Positions 63,761-64,000 of a DNA stretch of 64,000 bases are shown here, in pieces (positions within the stretch are counted from its first letter, which is position 1; each line of letters starts with the position of its first letter). The notes beneath the pieces are model-generated. The model was not told the origin of the DNA. It was given only the letters and a program-made list of their open reading frames with translations, and searched no databases. Source of the DNA: JALZAH01 sp051000755 (GTDB lineage Bacteria; Actinomycetota; Acidimicrobiia; Acidimicrobiales; Palsa-688); contig JBPCNZ010000108.1 in NCBI GenBank assembly GCA_051000755.1, forward strand, positions 1 to 64,000, read 5' to 3'. The translations under genes and the position numbers were made by a program.

Positions 63761-64000
63761 CTACCCGGGTGGCCGGGTGGACAGGTGATGGTGCCAGTCC
63801 CCGGAGCCGACGAGCATCTCCGGTGTCCACGCCTGGTTGTAGAGGTAGGTCCAAGCGTCCACCCTCGGTTCGACCAGGCGGACCATGATCCTGAGGTAGC
63901 GCGAGGTGTCCAGGTGGTGCCGGTCGTAGCCCTCGTAGTCGTCGAAGAGGGCCAGGCTCCCTTCATCGGCGAGGCGGCACAGGTCGGCGACGACCCGGCC
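63761..64000 (-). CDS. Gamma-glutamylcyclotransferase-like protein, partial
   Basis: Runs off the window edge; only the C-terminal 79 residues are visible, ending at the TAG at 63761-63763. LALFDDYEGYDRHHLDTSRYL then RIMVRLVEPRVDAWTYLYNQ shows the GGCT/AIG2 pattern (LDDYEGY, then a Tyr-rich strand). The stop is 7 bases before the lhgO ATG, so they are one transcript. Function not certain. Confidence 0.7.
   Translation of the reverse strand, partial: GRVVADLCRLADEGSLALFDDYEGYDRHHLDTSRYLRIMVRLVEPRVDAWTYLYNQAWTPEMLVGSGDWHHHLSTRPPG

Overview
This window is about 70% GC, gene-dense and mostly bacterial core plus accessory genes. The genes point to an actinobacterium that uses mycothiol: a mycothione reductase, an Rv2466c-like reductase, MurT/GatD peptidoglycan amidation, polyphosphate glucokinase, an F420-type LLM oxidoreductase, and many GTG/TTG starts with 4-bp stop/start overlaps. 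An Acidimicrobiia-like soil lineage is my best guess. That is inference from gene content, not a taxonomic test.

Layout. 1-9.2 kb (+): two secreted proteins, MurT-GatD, nicotinate phosphoribosyltransferase, then a cassette of a secreted LolA-like protein, an ABC ATPase, its permease and a lipoprotein. 9.2-12.2 kb: polyphosphate glucokinase (-) and a NarL-type two-component pair (+). 12.2-16.8 kb (-): a large frameshifted protein with the LQRSVGN motif of contractile-injection-associated proteins and a C-terminal HEFGH metallopeptidase, then a short-chain dehydrogenase (SDR). 16.9-26.6 kb: FKBP isomerase, SerRS, small conserved proteins, MerR, an AurF-type diiron protein, TetR with its operator and a flavin reductase, a DUF427 protein and two beta-propeller lipoproteins. 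26-35 kb: mycothiol enzymes, a GH15 hydrolase, membrane proteins, MsrB coupled to a cytochrome b/sulfite-oxidase-fold fusion, an SDR and a frameshifted peroxiredoxin, and a haloalkane dehalogenase. 35-41.5 kb (-): a MacAB-like export operon. 41.6-42.6 kb: a frameshifted aldo/keto reductase.

42.9-57.3 kb (+) is the highlight: one compact operon, PadR, SIS-HypC fusion, SIS protein, HypE, HypF, small and large subunits of a group 1h-like [NiFe] hydrogenase (the high-affinity, atmospheric-H2 type), NifU-like protein, DUF5947, DUF6084, an uncharacterised 528-residue protein, maturation protease, a 34-residue DUF6893-like membrane peptide, HypC and HypD. HypE/F make cyanide for the active-site iron, HypC/D assemble Fe(CN)2CO, and the protease trims the large subunit. 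HypA, HypB and a clear electron acceptor are not in the window. The role of the SIS-HypC fusion and its SIS partner is not explained by standard maturation.

57.3-64 kb: a TMEM175-like channel, a decayed stretch (methyltransferase, ABC permease and TetR remnants), tRNA-Arg(CCU), an LLM oxidoreductase, a SnoaL-like protein with a duplicated start region, L-2-hydroxyglutarate oxidase and a partial gamma-glutamylcyclotransferase.

Several otherwise intact genes carry single-base frameshifts, often in homopolymers. Either the sequence contains indel errors or these genes are true pseudogenes. I annotate them as disrupted and give the breakpoints.
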